Below are positions 13,617 to 17,020 of a stretch of DNA of 17,020 nucleotides, in pieces. The translations under genes and the position numbers were made by a program. The DNA is from an uncultured Flavobacterium sp. Lineage in GTDB: Bacteria; Bacteroidota; Bacteroidia; Flavobacteriales; Flavobacteriaceae. The stretch covers positions 1 through 17,020 of the forward strand of contig NZ_CAMLIX010000101.1 of the NCBI RefSeq assembly GCF_946479975.1. Reading direction: 5' to 3'. The notes beneath the pieces are model-generated. The model made no database searches. It was not told the DNA's origin and saw nothing but the letters and a program-made list of their open reading frames with translations. Positions within the stretch are counted from its first letter, which is position 1; the number at the start of each line of letters is the position of its first letter.

Positions 13617-16436
13617 ATGCCTACTACATTCAAACATACCGCCATAACAGCCTTAAAGATTACCGGAATAACAATTTCGGTAATCTTGTTTTTGCTATTT
13701 ATTATACCACTTTTATTTCCTGGTAAAATTTCCTCGGAAGTAAAAAAAATTGCAAACGAACGTCTTGATGCCAAATTAGATTTTACGAAATCTAATCTTT
13801 CCTTTTTTACGCATTTTCCATCACTGACGGTTTCATTAGACAATTTGTCTTTAACTGGTTCTAAACCTTTTAGCAACGACACTTTATTAAAAGCCGATCA
13901 AGTTGCTTTTGGAATTAATTTGAAACGTTTGATTTTTGATAATGAAGTTAAAATCAATAAACTTTATGTTTCTGATGCTTTAATAAATGTAATGGTTAAC
14001 GAGAAAGGTCAAGCCAATTATAACATTTATGTTGCTCCAGAAAACAGAAATGAAAAAAAAGATCCTAACGCGCCAGAAGAAGGAACAGCTATAAAACTGG
14101 AACGAATTGATTTAGAAAACTGCCACGTAAAATATAACGATCGCTCTGCTAAAATTTTGGTCGATGCAAAAGGTTTCAATTATATAGGAAAAGGAAATCT
14201 AAGCGAAGATATTTTTGATCTCGCAACCGATGCCAAAATTGATGAACTTGATTTCTTTTATGACAGAACTGGTTATGTGCGAAAAAAAGAAGTTCGTGCT
14301 GATTTAATTACCAGAATCAATACGAATTCGCTTTCTTTTATTCTTCAAAAAAATGAATTACGTATCAATAAACTGCCCTTAAAATTCACAGGATTATTTA
14401 CGATTTTAAGAGACGGTTATAAAATTAACATTAAAGCCGCATCTGAAAACACAACTGTAAAAGATCTATTATCTGTAATGCCACCTGAATATTTAACCTG
14501 GCTAGAAAAAACCGAAATTTCTGGAAGAAGTGATTTAACAGTAACTTTTAAAGGAGATTATAATGTTCCTAAAAAACTAAAACCAAATTTAGCTTTTAAC
14601 TTAAAAATAAATGAAGGTTCTGTAAATTATCAAAACGCGCCCGTTCCATTAAAAGATTTTCAAATGGATCTGAATGCTATGCTGCCATCACTAGATACAG
14701 AACAGCTTTTGGTAAATCTTAGAACTTTAAAATTTAAGGTTGGCGACAAAGATTATTTTAACGCTTATCTGCGCAGTAAAGGTTTAAGCGAAATGAATAT
14801 CAATGCGAGTGTAAAAGGCGCATTAGATTTGGCGGTTGTTGATGCGGCTTTGGGTTTAAGCAGTATCGATTTAAAAGGAATTTTAAAAACTGATATTCAG
14901 GCACGCGGTACTTTCAGTACTTCAAAAAAATTATTTCCTAAAACAATTGGCGGGATTTCATTACGAAATGGCTGGCTGAAAACAGAATATTATCCAAATC
15001 CAATTACCAATATCACTTTTGTGGCCAATATGCTTAACAAAGCTGGAACGTTTCAAGATTTGATTGTAGCTGTTGCGCCCGCCTCTTTTACATTTGAAGG
15101 AAATCCAGTTTATGTAAATGCGACACTTTCTGACTTTAATGATTTGGCTTATAATGCTAAAATTAAAGGCGAATTGAATGTGGGAAGAATTTATCAGGTT
15201 TTCTCTCAAAAAGGATTGGATTTAACGGGTTATGCCAAAGCCGATCTTTCTTTAAAAGGAAAACAAAGCTATGCTACAACTGGACAATATGACAAACTGG
15301 ACAATAAAGGAACGCTGATTCTTAAAAATATTAAAGCAACTTCAGAATTGTTTCCGAAAGCGTTTTTTATCAAGCAGGGAAATTTCCGTTTTCAAAACGA
15401 AAAAATGTGGTTTGAGAAATTTAATGCTTCTTACGGAAAATCTGATTTTGATATAAACGGTTATCTTTTAAATACGATTAATTATTTCTTAGAATCTAAC
15501 GGAACGCTGAGTGGGAATTTCAACTTAAAATCTAAACTAATTAATGTTGACGAATTTATGGCGCTTGAAAAAGGCGAAAATAAAGATCGAAAATTAGAAG
15601 TTGAATATGCGAAAGAAGATCATCCGAAAATGAGCGGTGTGGTTATGATTCCTAAGAACTTGAATGTCAGTTTAAATGCAAATGCAGATAAAGTAGAATA
15701 CAACGGATTGGTTTTCAATAAACTAAACGGAAAAACTGGTGTAACAAAAGGAGGATTTTACTTAGAAAATGCTACCTTTAACATAATTGATTGTATCTTA
15801 GGTATTAATGCTTCTTATAAAGATGAATCGCCTACAGCGGCACATTTTGATGCGCATTTTACGGCAAAAGATTTTGATGTACAAAGAGCTTACAAAGAAA
15901 TTCCGATGTTTCATGATATGGTTACTGCTGCCGAAAAAGCACACGGAATCATTTCTGTAGACTATAAAATTAAAGGTGACTTAAACGGAAATATGGGTCC
16001 GATTTATGAATCTTTAGATGGCGGCGGTACAATTAACCTTCGCGATGTAAAAATTCAAGGCCTGAAATTATTTGATGGAATAAGTTCTAAAACAGGACAA
16101 AACGGTTTGAATAATCCTGATTTGAAAGGAATTGAAATCAAATCGACTATAAATAATAACTTAATTAATATTGAGCCATTTACCTTTACCGTAGCAGGTT
16201 TTAAACCTACCTTGAAAGGAACTACAAGCTTTGACGGACTTTTGGATCTTAGAATGCGTCTGGGTCTTCCCCTATTCGGAATTATTGGATTTCCAATTGT
16301 GATTACAGGAACGCATGAAGCGCCAAAAATCAAAATTTTTAGTAAAACAGGACAAGAAATTGATCCTGCAGTTTATGATGAAAAGAACAACAAAGTTGTA
16401 CGAAAAGAAAAAGTAAGCAAATCTAAAAAGAAGTAA
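13617..16436 (+). CDS. AsmA-family protein (large membrane-anchored, lipid-transport-type)
   Basis: This 939-residue protein has an N-terminal membrane helix at about residues 10-35 (ITALKITGITISVILFLLFIIPLLF), a PGKISSEVKKIANERLDAKLDF segment and repeated beta-strand-rich blocks to the end, as in AsmA/TamB-like repeating beta-groove proteins. HFPSLTVSLDNLSLTG near residue 64 and GGGTINLRDVKIQGLKLFDG near 801 are family features. The tail is strongly basic (KVVRKEKVSKSKKK). Family members are anchored in the inner membrane, extend through the periplasm, and in proteobacteria support phospholipid transport to the outer membrane. The gene starts 109 nt after the MCE operon; whether it shares the transcript is unclear. 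Length fits the larger Bacteroidota members. Confidence 0.88.
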   Translation: MPTTFKHTAITALKITGITISVILFLLFIIPLLFPGKISSEVKKIANERLDAKLDFTKSNLSFFTHFPSLTVSLDNLSLTGSKPFSNDTLLKADQVAFGINLKRLIFDNEVKINKLYVSDALINVMVNEKGQANYNIYVAPENRNEKKDPNAPEEGTAIKLERIDLENCHVKYNDRSAKILVDAKGFNYIGKGNLSEDIFDLATDAKIDELDFFYDRTGYVRKKEVRADLITRINTNSLSFILQKNELRINKLPLKFTGLFTILRDGYKINIKAASENTTVKDLLSVMPPEYLTWLEKTEISGRSDLTVTFKGDYNVPKKLKPNLAFNLKINEGSVNYQNAPVPLKDFQMDLNAMLPSLDTEQLLVNLRTLKFKVGDKDYFNAYLRSKGLSEMNINASVKGALDLAVVDAALGLSSIDLKGILKTDIQARGTFSTSKKLFPKTIGGISLRNGWLKTEYYPNPITNITFVANMLNKAGTFQDLIVAVAPASFTFEGNPVYVNATLSDFNDLAYNAKIKGELNVGRIYQVFSQKGLDLTGYAKADLSLKGKQSYATTGQYDKLDNKGTLILKNIKATSELFPKAFFIKQGNFRFQNEKMWFEKFNASYGKSDFDINGYLLNTINYFLESNGTLSGNFNLKSKLINVDEFMALEKGENKDRKLEVEYAKEDHPKMSGVVMIPKNLNVSLNANADKVEYNGLVFNKLNGKTGVTKGGFYLENATFNIIDCILGINASYKDESPTAAHFDAHFTAKDFDVQRAYKEIPMFHDMVTAAEKAHGIISVDYKIKGDLNGNMGPIYESLDGGGTINLRDVKIQGLKLFDGISSKTGQNGLNNPDLKGIEIKSTINNNLINIEPFTFTVAGFKPTLKGTTSFDGLLDLRMRLGLPLFGIIGFPIVITGTHEAPKIKIFSKTGQEIDPAVYDEKNNKVVRKEKVSKSKKK

Positions 16437-16496
16437 AATGAAATAACCAGCATATAGAAAACCCCCACCAAAAACACCTAAAAACACTACCAAAGA

Positions 16497-17020
16497 ATGA
16501 AATTAAATTCAACCGAAACGTATTGGCCTTTAAAAAATGCCATGAAGCAAAGTTATCCCTCTATTGATTCTGACATCAATACAGACATTTTAATTATCGG
16601 TGGAGGAATCACTGGAGCGCTGATGGCTTACAAACTCATCAATGAAGGAAAAAGAATTGTACTCGTCGACCGGCGCGATGTCTGTGGAGGAAGCACTTCT
16701 GGAAGCACTGCATTATTACAGTACGAAATTGATGTTCCGCTACATCAACTTATCAAACTACGGGGGACCAAATGTGCTGTAGAGAGTTATCAAAACGGCA
16801 AAAAAGCCATTTTTGAACTCCGCAATATAATTGATACCATTGGCTGTGACTGCGAATTTGAATTTCGAAAGAGTGTTTACTTTACTACGTTAAAAAAAGA
16901 TGTTCCGTATTTAAAAAATGAATACAAAGTCCGCAAGCAGCATGGATTCGAAATTAGCTGGCTGAGTCGGTTTGAACTTCAAAAAATGGGTTTAAATGCA
17001 ATTGCGGGTATCGAATCTAA
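16497..17020 (+). CDS. FAD-dependent oxidoreductase (DAO/PuuB-like), 5' part
   Basis: The frame runs from ATG at 16497 to the window end without a stop, giving 174 residues of what is usually a protein of about 370-400. The Rossmann dinucleotide-binding motif is clear: ILIIGGGITGALMAYKL with glycines at 35, 37 and 40, and a ribose-binding acidic residue at the end of the second strand (IVLVDRRD, D58). GGSTSGSTALLQYEIDV from about residue 64 is the flavin-contact block of the glycine/D-amino-acid oxidase family, closest by eye to PuuB-like amine oxidases. The substrate is unknown. The gene is 60 nt after the AsmA gene on the same strand, with no terminator visible between. Confidence 0.85.
   Translation, partial: MKLNSTETYWPLKNAMKQSYPSIDSDINTDILIIGGGITGALMAYKLINEGKRIVLVDRRDVCGGSTSGSTALLQYEIDVPLHQLIKLRGTKCAVESYQNGKKAIFELRNIIDTIGCDCEFEFRKSVYFTTLKKDVPYLKNEYKVRKQHGFEISWLSRFELQKMGLNAIAGIES

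Overview
The window looks like chromosome of a Flavobacterium-type bacterium (Bacteroidota), judged from the reading alone. The DNA is AT-rich. Starts lack Shine-Dalgarno sequences, several genes have the Bacteroidota -7 box TAnnTTTG upstream, and the gene families (DoxX-like, DinB, small Crp/Fnr regulator, MCE transporter without a separate MlaC, AsmA) fit that group. No rRNA, tRNA, CRISPR array, transposase or phage gene is visible.

Layout. (1) Positions 1-2654 hold the end of a tripartite drug-efflux locus: the 3' end of an RND pump gene, then an outer-membrane factor lipoprotein of the OprM type. Between them lie a 37-codon ORF that resembles the first 35 codons of the outer-membrane factor, and a roughly 140-nt imperfect palindrome. 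(2) Positions 2655-5094 hold a Crp/Fnr regulator and a GNAT acetyltransferase, surrounded by dense intergenic palindromic repeats. The cluster at 4502-4911 is the most elaborate. (3) Positions 5095-7223 hold small housekeeping or stress genes: a DoxX-like membrane protein with a 69-residue partner, a DinB-fold protein, a four-helix membrane protein, and on the minus strand a 53-residue DUF1328 protein. (4) Positions 7495-10804 hold a two-gene carbohydrate cassette with overlapping reading frames: a GH130-type enzyme and a two-part protein with a GT4 glycosyltransferase half and an alpha/alpha-toroid-like half. A strong intrinsic terminator closes it. (5) Positions 11085-13507 encode a compact MCE (Mla-type) lipid transporter: permease (TTG start), ATPase and MCE substrate-binding protein with a long Lys/Glu-rich tail. 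A 939-residue AsmA-family protein follows (13617-16436). (6) From 16497 to the window end runs the 5' part of an FAD-dependent oxidoreductase gene.

How they fit together. Three blocks concern the envelope: efflux, MCE lipid transport and AsmA. The MCE operon beside an AsmA protein suggests a locus for phospholipid traffic between the membranes. The GH130/GT4 pair probably makes and turns over, or remodels, a small mannoside or related glycan in the cytoplasm; its product cannot be told from sequence. The most unusual items are the GT4-toroid protein with both glutamates of the EX7E motif replaced, the decayed duplicate of the outer-membrane-factor start, the nested palindrome cluster, and the almost hydrophobe-free helical tail of the MCE protein.
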